A DNA stretch of 14,939 nt, taken from NCBI GenBank assembly GCA_035693105.1, contig DASSHC010000460.1, forward strand, positions 1 through 14,939. The letters are read 5' to 3'. Both the position numbers and the translations under genes were made by a program. This document shows, piece after piece, positions 5,971 through 13,436 of the stretch (position 1 is its first letter; each line of letters starts with the position of its first letter). The stretch is from DASSHC01 sp035693105 (GTDB lineage Bacteria; Chloroflexota; Chloroflexia; Thermomicrobiales; Thermomicrobiaceae). The notes beneath the pieces are model-generated. The model had not been told where the DNA came from. It was given only the letters and a program-made list of their open reading frames with translations, and ran no database searches.

Positions 5971-7224
5971 TCAGGCTCCGAGTTCGAAGATGCGTCGTAC
6001 GGTGTGCAGGGCATCGACCAGCCGATCGACGTCCTGCTCGTCGTTGTAGACATAAAAACTGGCGCGGCTCGTCGCGGTCACCCCGAGCCGGTCCATCAGC
6101 GGCTGCGCGCAGTGGTGTCCCGCGCGCACCGCGATCCCCTCGCTGTCGAGGATGCTGGCGACATCGTGAGGGTGAACGTCGCCGAGGTTGAAGCTGACCA
6201 TGCCGGCCCGGTCGTCGCCCTCGGGTCCGTAGAGCGTCAGGTCGGGAACGGTCCGCAGCCGGTCGAGCGCGTAGCCGATCAACTCCTGCTCGTGGGCGCG
6301 GATCTTCGGCAGACCGAGCGCCTGGAGATAGTCGATAGCCGCATGGAGCCCGACGGCGTCACCGACGCTGGGGGTGCCGGCCTCGAACTTCTCCGGCAGG
6401 TCGGCCCAGGTCGAACCCTCGGTCGTGACGCGGCGGATCATATCGCCGCCGCCCATGTACGGCGGCATCGCCTCCAGCAGCGCGCGCTTGCCGTAGAGCA
6501 CGCCGATGCCCATCGGCCCGAGCATCTTGTGGCCGGAGAAGGCCAGGAAGTCGAGGTCGAGCGCCCGCACATCGACCGGCATGTGCGGCACACCCTGGGC
6601 GCTGTCGACCAGCACCAGCGCGCCGGCCGCGTGCGCCCGCGCCGCGATCTCGCCGACCGGGTTGATCGTGCCGAGCGCGTTGGCCACCTGCGTCACGCCC
6701 ACCAGCTTGACGCGCTCCGTGCGCAGGATTTCGTCGAGCTGATCCAGCCGCAAGCGGCCGGTCTCATCGATATCAACGAAGCGCAGGTTGGCGCCGCGCT
6801 CGGCGGCCACCAGCTGCCAGGGGACGATGTTGCTGTGGTGCTCCAGGATCGTCAGCACCACCGTGTCGCCGGGGCCGAGGTTGGCCCGGCCCCAGCTGCT
6901 GGCGACGAGGTTCAGTCCCTCGGTGGTGTTGCGCACGAAGATGCAGGTACGCGGGTCCGGCGCGTTGATCAGCCGGGCCACCGCGCGGCGGGCCGCGTCG
7001 TAGGCCGCGGTCGCCTGCTCGCTCAGCGTGTAGACGCCGCGGTGGATATTCGCGTTTGATTCGCGGTAATACGCCTCCAGCGCCGCGATCACGGCGGCCG
7101 GCTTTTGCGAGCTGGCCGCGCTGTCGAGATAGGTCAGCGGCTTGCCGTGCGCCTCCTGGCGGAGGATCGGGAAGTCGGCCTTGATGCGCGCGACGTCGAA
7201 GGGCGCCGGGAGCGTGGTGGTCAT
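5971..7224 (-). CDS. sufS: SufS, cysteine desulfurase (class II)
   Basis: 417-residue PLP enzyme that removes sulfur from cysteine as a persulfide for Fe-S assembly. Visible key residues are the PLP Lys233 in FSGHKMLGP, His130 in EHHSN stacking on the cofactor, Asp207 in VDSAQ, and catalytic Cys372 in RAGHHCAQPL, on the short loop typical of SufS-type desulfurases. The N-terminal DFPIL and YLDSAASSQKP segments and the length are normal. The ATG lies 2 nt after the sufD stop with only a weak ribosome site, so translation is probably coupled. With SufU immediately downstream this is the usual SufS-SufU pair. Confidence 0.97.
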   Translation of the reverse strand: MTTTLPAPFDVARIKADFPILRQEAHGKPLTYLDSAASSQKPAAVIAALEAYYRESNANIHRGVYTLSEQATAAYDAARRAVARLINAPDPRTCIFVRNTTEGLNLVASSWGRANLGPGDTVVLTILEHHSNIVPWQLVAAERGANLRFVDIDETGRLRLDQLDEILRTERVKLVGVTQVANALGTINPVGEIAARAHAAGALVLVDSAQGVPHMPVDVRALDLDFLAFSGHKMLGPMGIGVLYGKRALLEAMPPYMGGGDMIRRVTTEGSTWADLPEKFEAGTPSVGDAVGLHAAIDYLQALGLPKIRAHEQELIGYALDRLRTVPDLTLYGPEGDDRAGMVSFNLGDVHPHDVASILDSEGIAVRAGHHCAQPLMDRLGVTATSRASFYVYNDEQDVDRLVDALHTVRRIFELGA

Positions 7225-7226
7225 GG

Positions 7227-8561
7227 CTAGAGTCCGATCTTGCGCGCGATCGCCGCGCGCACCTCATCCTGCACCTCGGGCACCGGGACGCGCTCGGTCA
7301 CCTCGTCAAAGAAGCCGTCGACGATCAGCTTGACCGCCTCGGTCCGATTGATGCCGCGGCTCATCAGGTAGAAGACGTACTCGTCCTCGACCTGACCGAC
7401 GGTGGCTCCGTGGGTGCAACGCACGTCGTTGGCCCCGATCTCCAGGTTGGGGATGGTATCGGCGCGGGCGGTGCGGCTGAGCACCAGGTTCCGGTTGGCC
7501 TGGTAAGCGTCGGTGCGCTGCGCGCCGGGGAAGACCTTGATCAGCCCGGAGTAGACGGTGCGCGCCCGGTCCTTGAGCGCTCCCTTGAAGAGGAGATCGC
7601 TGGTGGCGTAGGGCGAGACGTGCATCTGGCGCGTGGTGTGGTCGAGGTGCTGGGTCTCATCGGCGAAGAAAAGGCCGAGCATCTCACCTTGCGCGCCGGC
7701 CCCTACCAGAGCGTCGGTGATGAACGACTTGCTCAGCCGCGCGCCGAGCGCCACGTTGAGCGTGTTCATCTGGGCATCCTGCTGAACCAAAGCGCGCTGG
7801 TTGGAGAAGTTCCACACCTGGCGGCCCCAGTCCTGGAACTGCACGTAGCGCACTTCGGTCGCCTCGCCGGCGAAGATCTCGATCACCGGCGCGGCCAGTA
7901 CCGGCTGCTCGGTGGTCGGCGAGGCCCAGGTCTCGACCAGCGTGACCTGCGAGCCCTCCTCGGCCACCAGCAGGGTGTGCGGAAAGATGCCGCTGCCGGG
8001 CGTGGCGGCGTTGACCAGCGTGCGCAGCGGATGCTCGATGCGGACGCCGGCCGGCACGTAGAGAAAGGTGCCGCCGCTCCAGAAGGCGCCGTTGAGCGCG
8101 GCGAACTTGTTGTCGCCGGGCGCCACGCAGTCGGTCATGAAGTAGCGCTGGATGAGCTCGGGGTGCTCGCGGGCTGCCTGCTCGATGTCGCTGAAGATGA
8201 CGCCCTGGCTGGCCAGCTCGTCATCCAGCTCGTGGTAGATGGTCGAGCCGTCGCGCTGGACGATCAGACCGGAGCGCTGAGCGCGCTCGCCGGTGCGACT
8301 TGCCAGCTCCGCCGGCAACTCAGCGCCGGGGACCGGCGCCAGGGCGGCTACGATCGGCTCGACCTGGTTGAGCGGCAGCCGGCGGATGTCGGTGCGGCGC
8401 CACTCCTCGTCGGTGCGCACCGGCATCGGGATCGCCTCGAACTGCTCCCAGGCCTCCAACCGCCGCCGCAAGAGCCAGTCCGGCTCCTGCCGCGCCCGCG
8501 ACAGCTCCTCGACCGCCTCGCGGGTAAACCCTCGTGTCGCTTGCTGAACCGATGCTTCCAT
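7227..8561 (-). CDS. sufD: SufD, Fe-S scaffold complex subunit
   Basis: 444-residue SufBD-family protein forming the SufB-SufC2-SufD scaffold. The N-terminal helical part (ARQEPDWLLRRRLEAWEQFEAIPMP) leads into the beta-helix core. The C-terminus has NDVRCTHGATVGQVEDEYVFYLMSRGI in outline, with His384 in the C-T-H-G motif, probably the conserved His at the SufB-SufD cluster interface, then the C-terminal helical domain. I assign SufD rather than SufB from the shorter length and from THGATVG in place of GHEATVSK. The ATG at 8561 has AGAGGGAG just upstream; the frame opens at 8585 but that start has no site. A repeat element ends 16 nt before this start, so the sufD leader is unusual. Confidence 0.93.
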   Translation of the reverse strand: MEASVQQATRGFTREAVEELSRARQEPDWLLRRRLEAWEQFEAIPMPVRTDEEWRRTDIRRLPLNQVEPIVAALAPVPGAELPAELASRTGERAQRSGLIVQRDGSTIYHELDDELASQGVIFSDIEQAAREHPELIQRYFMTDCVAPGDNKFAALNGAFWSGGTFLYVPAGVRIEHPLRTLVNAATPGSGIFPHTLLVAEEGSQVTLVETWASPTTEQPVLAAPVIEIFAGEATEVRYVQFQDWGRQVWNFSNQRALVQQDAQMNTLNVALGARLSKSFITDALVGAGAQGEMLGLFFADETQHLDHTTRQMHVSPYATSDLLFKGALKDRARTVYSGLIKVFPGAQRTDAYQANRNLVLSRTARADTIPNLEIGANDVRCTHGATVGQVEDEYVFYLMSRGINRTEAVKLIVDGFFDEVTERVPVPEVQDEVRAAIARKIGL

Positions 8562-8577
8562 GATCTCCCTCTGTATG

Positions 8578-8726
8578 GCCCTCACCCCCTGCCCCTCTCC
8601 CCAGCGGGGGCGAGGGGAGCTGCCTTCATAGTCGACAATGAAGTGAGGCCGCGATCCTGCGCGATGCGTGCTTCGATAGCCACCTCCCCTCTCCCGCGCA
8701 CCGGGAGAGGGGCCGGGGGTGAGGGC
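8578..8726. repeat. 149-bp REP/MITE-like inverted-repeat element between sufB and sufD
   Basis: The ends are inverted copies matching at 23 of 24 bases: the left arm 8578-8601 begins GCCCTCACCCCC and goes on GCCCCTCTCCC, and the right arm 8703-8726 is its reverse complement. Each end also folds alone: left hairpin 8592-8617 (10 pairs, one mismatch, loop AGCG) and right hairpin 8686-8712 (perfect 11-bp stem, loop CGCAC). The middle (about 65 bp) carries a near-palindrome. The element fills nearly the whole sufB-sufD gap and encodes nothing. I recall very similar C-rich/G-rich palindromes scattered through many bacterial genomes, but cannot check copy number here. Confidence 0.75.
8624..8643. 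promoter_or_regulatory. 20-bp near-palindrome inside the repeat element
   Basis: CTTCAT-A-GTCGAC-A-ATGAAG is symmetric except for the single bases at 8630 and 8637. It lies near the middle of the repeat. It could be a protein-binding site or simply part of the element's fold. Confidence 0.35.
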
Positions 8727-8733
8727 AGCCCCG

Positions 8734-10137
<1,404 letters not shown>

Positions 10138-10168
10138 ACTCTGCTCCTGTTCTGGCTCTCTAGCCGGG

Positions 10169-10951
10169 CTAGGCGCCGACCTTCTCGGCGAACTGTTCCT
10201 TGAGCCAGTCGTAGCCCTTGTCTTCCAGCTCCAGCGCCAGTTCCGGGCCACCCGACTCGACGATGCGCCCTTCGAGCATGACGTGGACGAAGTGCGGCTT
10301 GATGTAGTTGAGCAGCCGCTGGTAGTGGGTGATGACCAGGAGCGACTGCTCCGGCTTGAGAATGGTGTTGACACCCTCGGAGACGGTGCGCAGCGCGTCG
10401 ATGTCGAGGCCGCTGTCGGTCTCGTCGAGGATCGCCAACTCCGGCTCCAGCAGCGCGAGCTGCAGGATCTCGGCGCGCTTCTTCTCGCCGCCGGAGAAGC
10501 CCTCGTTGAGATAGCGGGTCGCGAAGGTCTCGTCGACCTTCAGCATCGCCATCTTCTCGCGCATCAGGCGGCGGAACTCGCGCGGGGCCAGCGGCTTGCC
10601 CTCGCGCGCCTCGCGCACCGAGTTGACCGCCAGGCGCAGGAAGTTCGCCATGCTGACGCCGGGGATGACGGTGGGGTACTGGAAGGCCAGGAACAGGCCC
10701 AGGCGGGCGCGCTCGTCGGCGGCCATCTCCAGCACGTTCTCGCCCTTGTAGAGGACGCGGCCCTCGAGCACCTCGTAGTTGGGGTGCCCGGCCACCACGT
10801 AGGCCAGGGTGCTCTTGCCCGAGCCATTCGGCCCCATCAGCGCGTGGATCTCGCCGGGGTTGATCGTCAGGTCGACGCCCTTGAGGATCTCATTCCCCTC
10901 GATCCCGGCGTGCAGGTTCTCGATCTGGAACAACGGGGTTGTCGTGCTCAT
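10169..10951 (-). CDS. sufC: SufC, ABC-type ATPase of the Fe-S scaffold
   Basis: 260-residue cytoplasmic ABC ATPase that drives conformational change of SufBC2D. Motifs: Walker A GPNGSGKST (40-48), Q-loop Gln91 in AFQYP, signature FSGGEKKR (152-159), Walker B LAILDETDSGLD (172-183) with catalytic Glu177, and H-loop His209 in VITHYQ. LDETDSGLD and the FSGGEKKRAEILQ stretch are SufC-specific. It has no membrane segment and is not a transporter. The ATG at 10951 matches known SufC N-termini; the longer open frame to 11191 lies in the regulator gene. The ribosome site is weak (a GGAGG 14-15 nt away). It begins 88 nt after the regulator gene. Confidence 0.97.
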   Translation of the reverse strand: MSTTTPLFQIENLHAGIEGNEILKGVDLTINPGEIHALMGPNGSGKSTLAYVVAGHPNYEVLEGRVLYKGENVLEMAADERARLGLFLAFQYPTVIPGVSMANFLRLAVNSVREAREGKPLAPREFRRLMREKMAMLKVDETFATRYLNEGFSGGEKKRAEILQLALLEPELAILDETDSGLDIDALRTVSEGVNTILKPEQSLLVITHYQRLLNYIKPHFVHVMLEGRIVESGGPELALELEDKGYDWLKEQFAEKVGA

Positions 10952-11039
10952 CGGTTCGCCCGATTCCTCCACTCTCTCACGCGGCAGGCGCGCTGCCCCG
11001 CGAATCCAATCGGCCACGGCTTCGCACCGGTTTGACCAC

Positions 11040-11462
11040 TTAGTTGGCTGTCTTGTCCGCTGCCTGCTGGCAGTCGGGGCAGACGCCGGAGAAGACCGTC
11101 TGATGCGCGCTGATGAGGAAGCCGGTCTGCTCCTCGGCCACCACCCGCGCCAGCAGCGTGCTCGGCACATCGACGTCGACCAGTTCGCCACAGATGGCGC
11201 AGTGGACGTGGTCGTGCCGGTCGGTGCGGCGGTCGAAGCGGCTCGCCTGGTCGCCGAAGGGAAACTCCAGGATCAGGCCGCGCTCGGCCAACAGATGCAG
11301 CGTGCGGTAGACAGTGCCGTAGGCGATCGTCGGCTCCGCGCGGCGGACTCGTTCGAAGATCTCGCCCGCGGTCAGGTGCTTCTCGGCGTCGCGCACGACC
11401 GTCAGGATCGCGGCGCGCTGCTTGGTCATGCGAATCCCCTGGGGTGTCGCCACCTGATGCAC
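11040..11462 (-). CDS. Fur-family metalloregulator, PerR-like, first gene of the suf operon
   Basis: 140-residue Fur-superfamily repressor. A winged helix (about 12-80, with RMTKQRAAIL and PTIAYGTVYRTLHLL) is followed by the dimerisation domain. Cys88/Cys91 and Cys128/Cys131 (two CxxC) should hold the structural zinc. The regulatory site ligands fall at exactly the spacing of Bacillus PerR: His29, Asp77 (RFD), His83, His85 and Asp96, corresponding to PerR His37, Asp85, His91, His93 and Asp104. Asp at the last site, where Fur has Glu, is linked to peroxide sensing in the family. I therefore favour PerR over Fur or Zur. The GTG at 11462 is the longest start; a GTG at 11453 with GAGGAG upstream, or the ATG at 11429, also fit. 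It precedes sufC and probably represses its own operon through the box at 11480. Confidence 0.9.
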   Translation of the reverse strand: MHQVATPQGIRMTKQRAAILTVVRDAEKHLTAGEIFERVRRAEPTIAYGTVYRTLHLLAERGLILEFPFGDQASRFDRRTDRHDHVHCAICGELVDVDVPSTLLARVVAEEQTGFLISAHQTVFSGVCPDCQQAADKTAN

Positions 11463-11479
11463 GCTCCTCGATCCCTACC

Positions 11480-11494
11480 TGAGAATGATTCTCC
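11480..11494. promoter_or_regulatory. Fur-family operator, 7-1-7 box
   Basis: TGAGAAT-G-ATTCTCC is a 7-1-7 inverted repeat with 6 of 7 pairs symmetric, the classic core of Fur/PerR/Zur boxes, and stands out as AT-rich in GC-rich DNA. It lies about +11 to +25 of the predicted suf transcript and about -40 to -26 of the predicted divergent promoter. One repressor dimer could therefore control both directions. The gene for a Fur-family protein begins 18 nt away. Confidence 0.7.
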
Positions 11495-11504
11495 AGTCTC
11501 TCCG

Positions 11505-11513
11505 TGCTATACC
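11505..11513 (+). promoter_or_regulatory. Possible extended -10 promoter for the rhodanese-SufU pair
   Basis: TGC-TATACC (11505-11513) is an extended -10 on the plus strand; the -35 region (11485-11490) is poor and lies inside the Fur-type box. The start would be near 11520, leaving a leader of about 134 nt. Confidence 0.4.
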
Positions 11514-11539
11514 TTACCGCGTGGGTCGGGTTTCGTCAA
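11511..11539 (-). promoter_or_regulatory. Promoter of the regulator-suf operon
   Basis: On the minus strand: -35 TTGACG (11534-11539), a 17-nt spacer and -10 TAAGGT (11511-11516), start near 11504. TATAGC at 11506-11511 is a better -10 by sequence but would need a 22-nt spacer. The leader to the GTG at 11462 is about 40 nt and contains the Fur-type box. Confidence 0.45.
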
Positions 11540-11595
11540 CGTCCGTGCCCTCTGGAATAGCTCCTGCTGGCAAGCCCGTTTATCGAGATGTGCGG

Positions 11596-11617
11596 CGCGA
11601 TCGCGATGAGGATCGCG
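11596..11617 (+). other. Leader hairpin before the rhodanese gene
   Basis: CGCGATC (11596-11602) and GATCGCG (11611-11617) form a 7-bp stem with an 8-nt loop, 37 nt before the ATG. It does not cover the ribosome site and there is no T tract. Confidence 0.35.
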
Positions 11618-11653
11618 GCACCATCACAATCACAGACAAGGGAGGAAGCCCAT

Positions 11654-12532
11654 ATGGCAGAGCGACAGGCGTCCGGCTACGCTAACCCGCAGTTGCTAGT
11701 CTCGACCGACTGGGTGCAGCAGCATCTGAATGACCCACAGGTGCGCGTCGTCGAGAGCGACGAGGACCCGCTGCTCTACGACCTCTGGCACGTCCCCGGT
11801 GCGGTGACGATCGACTGGCACACCGATTTGCAGACCCCGAGCTCGCGCGATTTCATCGACCAGCCGCAATTCGCCGAGCTGCTGGGCCGGCTGGGGATCG
11901 CCAACGACACGACGGTCGTCTTCTACGGCGACAAGAACAACTGGTGGGCCGCCTACGCCTACTGGTTCTTCAAGTACATGGGCCACCAGGACTGCCGCAT
12001 CATGGACGGCGGGCGCAAGAAGTGGGAGGCGGAAAAGCGGCCGACCAGCCGTGAGGCCCCGACCTATGCCCGCACCAACTACCAGCCGGGCGAGATGCGC
12101 ACCGAGCTACGGGCGTACCGCGACGACGTGCTGACCCACATCGGCTACGAGGGACGGCACCGCGTTGGCAATGGGCGCCCCTTGGTCGATGTGCGCTCCC
12201 CCCAGGAGTACAGCGGTGAGCTGCTGCACATGCCGGACTACCCACAGGAGGGCGCACTGCGCGGCGGCCACATCCCCGGCGCGGTGAACATCCCCTGGGG
12301 GCGGGCGGTGAACGAGGACGGCACCATCAAGCCGGCCGAGGAGCTGCGCCAGCTTTACCAGCCGCAGGGGGTCGTGCCGAACGAGGAGGTCATCACCTAC
12401 TGCCGCATCGGTGAGCGCTCGGCGCACACCTGGTACGTGCTGCACGAGCTGCTGGGCTATCCGAACGTACGCAACTATGACGGCTCCTGGACCGAGTGGG
12501 GCAACATCGTCGGATTCCCGATCGAGCAGTAA
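11654..12532 (+). CDS. Thiosulfate sulfurtransferase (two-domain rhodanese)
   Basis: 292-residue tandem rhodanese. The inactive N-terminal domain (about 14-130, with WHVPGAVTIDW and MDGGRKKW) precedes the catalytic domain (about 165-290, with LVDVRSPQEYSGE, GGHIPGAVNIPW and VITYC). Catalytic Cys250 starts the six-residue loop C-R-I-G-E-R, followed by Ser. This is the thiosulfate-type loop of the actinobacterial CysA/SseA proteins rather than the CGSGVTA of 3-mercaptopyruvate enzymes. It moves sulfane sulfur from thiosulfate or persulfides to thiols or cyanide; no signal peptide is seen, so it is cytoplasmic. GGAGG lies 8 nt before the ATG. It diverges from the suf operon and is followed after 73 nt by a SufU-like gene, which suggests a role in supplying or recycling sulfur. 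Confidence 0.92.
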   Translation: MAERQASGYANPQLLVSTDWVQQHLNDPQVRVVESDEDPLLYDLWHVPGAVTIDWHTDLQTPSSRDFIDQPQFAELLGRLGIANDTTVVFYGDKNNWWAAYAYWFFKYMGHQDCRIMDGGRKKWEAEKRPTSREAPTYARTNYQPGEMRTELRAYRDDVLTHIGYEGRHRVGNGRPLVDVRSPQEYSGELLHMPDYPQEGALRGGHIPGAVNIPWGRAVNEDGTIKPAEELRQLYQPQGVVPNEEVITYCRIGERSAHTWYVLHELLGYPNVRNYDGSWTEWGNIVGFPIEQ

Positions 12533-12540
12533 GCTTGAGA

Positions 12541-12572
12541 CGCGCGTGGTGGCGCGCGCCTTGCCGGGCAAG
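12541..12572 (+). other. Two tandem small hairpins between the rhodanese and SufU-like genes
   Basis: CGCGCG (12541-12546) pairs with CGCGCG (12553-12558) around TGGTGG, and CTTGC (12560-12564) pairs with GCAAG (12568-12572). They start 9 nt after the rhodanese stop, with no T tract. They may stabilise or separate the upstream message while the downstream gene has its own ribosome site. Confidence 0.4.
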
Positions 12573-12605
12573 CCGGGATGACGCCGACAGCAGCGAGGAG
12601 AGCGC

Positions 12606-13091
12606 ATGGACCGCCAGGAACAGATCGAGATCCTGCTCGACCACTACGAGCACCCGCGCAACCGCCACGCCAACGAGCAGGCCGACGTGATCATGCCCGG
12701 CGGCAATCCCGGCTGCGGCGATATCGTCACCGTTTACCTTACGGTCGGCGACGACCAAAAGAGTATCAAAGATGTCTCCTTCACCGGCGAGGGTTGCACC
12801 ATCAGCCAGGCAGCCGCCTCGATCCTGATGGAGTTGATCGAGGACGAGAGCTGGACGCTGGAGGACATCGTCAACACCGACTACCACACCATGGTCGATC
12901 TGCTGGGCAAGGAGGCGGTACAGATGCGGCCGCGCTGCGCCACCCTGGCGCTGGGCACGCTCAAGGCGGCCGTCAAGAAGCTCGAACGCGACCGCCTGCG
13001 CGCGGAGGCCGGGCTGGATGCCATCGACCAGGAGAACGACGAGCTCGGCATCGTGACCGGCGACGCCGCCCTGAAGGAGCCGAACGAGTAG
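12606..13091 (+). CDS. SufU/NifU-N-like protein, second copy with C-terminal extension
   Basis: 161-residue IscU-fold protein, paralogous to the SufU encoded at 5555-5968. It keeps Cys37 and Asp39 (NPGCGD), Cys64 (GEGCTISQAAASIL) and Cys111 (MRPRCATLALGTL), so it can bind zinc or take persulfide. Arg, not His, precedes the third Cys, and that gap is 47 residues, without the larger SufU insertion. It differs in MPGGNPGCGD, in the absence of NPLCGD, and in a charged, partly helical tail of about 35 residues (from LERDRLRAEAG to KEPNE). GAGGAG lies 5 nt before the ATG. It sits 73 nt after the rhodanese gene on the same strand, and the two were probably made to work together. Whether it serves SufS or the rhodanese is open. 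Confidence 0.9.
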   Translation: MDRQEQIEILLDHYEHPRNRHANEQADVIMPGGNPGCGDIVTVYLTVGDDQKSIKDVSFTGEGCTISQAAASILMELIEDESWTLEDIVNTDYHTMVDLLGKEAVQMRPRCATLALGTLKAAVKKLERDRLRAEAGLDAIDQENDELGIVTGDAALKEPNE

Positions 13092-13102
13092 CCCGTGACA
13101 CT

Positions 13103-13128
13103 GGCGGGGGTGCCGAACAGCCCCCGCC
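13103..13128 (+). terminator. Terminator-like hairpin after the SufU-like gene
   Basis: GGCGGGGG (13103-13110) and CCCCCGCC (13121-13128) form an 8-bp stem with a 10-nt loop, 11 nt after the stop codon. No T tract follows, so termination may need Rho or be partial. Confidence 0.5.
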
Positions 13129-13220
13129 GGGGCGGCTCAAGCCCGGCCCACCGGACGGCGCTCAGGCTCAACATAACGCGTCAACCACGATCAAACCTGC
13201 CCACAACCGCTCCCCGCTTT

Positions 13221-13245
13221 ACTGGTGCCAGTGACACCGCGTCAC
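13221..13245. promoter_or_regulatory. Two overlapping inverted repeats upstream of the GH57 promoter
   Basis: ACTGG-TG-CCAGT (13221-13232) overlaps GTGAC-ACCGC-GTCAC (13231-13245). They lie about 65-90 nt before the predicted start, a fit for an activator or repressor site. Otherwise the gene-free stretch 13092-13436 holds only the hairpin after the SufU-like gene, this site and the promoter. Confidence 0.35.
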
Positions 13246-13276
13246 GCGTCATTCGCCTTCGGGACTTGCGGGTGAT

Positions 13277-13305
13277 TTCACGTTTATCGTTGTACGTTCT
13301 ATAAT
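13277..13305 (+). promoter_or_regulatory. Promoter of the GH57-like gene
   Basis: Perfect -10 TATAAT (13300-13305) with -35 TTCACG (13277-13282) at a 17-nt spacer. The start would be near 13312, giving a leader of about 125 nt. Confidence 0.65.
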
Positions 13306-13436
13306 TGAGACCGCGGGAGGGTCGATACGACGTGCGAGCGACGGCGCGTGCCGCCGCTGGAGTCGTCGACGCCCTCTGCCGGCCGGTTCTGGTGGCTCGC
13401 GGCCGTTGCTGCTGAGTGTGAAGGTAAGACGAGCGT

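Noticed and set aside
5929..7059. Long plus-strand open frames opposite sufS, sufD and sufB (also 7410-8825 and 8719-9603)
   Set aside because: They mirror strongly conserved genes in GC-rich DNA, are rich in Arg/His/Ala, and show no family motif or good ribosome site.
10138..10374. SufB extended to 546 residues, and SufC extended to 340 residues (10952-11191)
   Set aside because: The extensions are out-of-frame readings of sufC and of the regulator gene. Good family N-termini begin at 10137 and 10951, and the SufB one has AGGAG upstream.
11508..11513. Palindrome-like TATACC/TATAGC taken as a strong promoter for both strands at once
   Set aside because: The spacing to a -35 is poor on both sides, so I kept only a low-confidence call for each direction.
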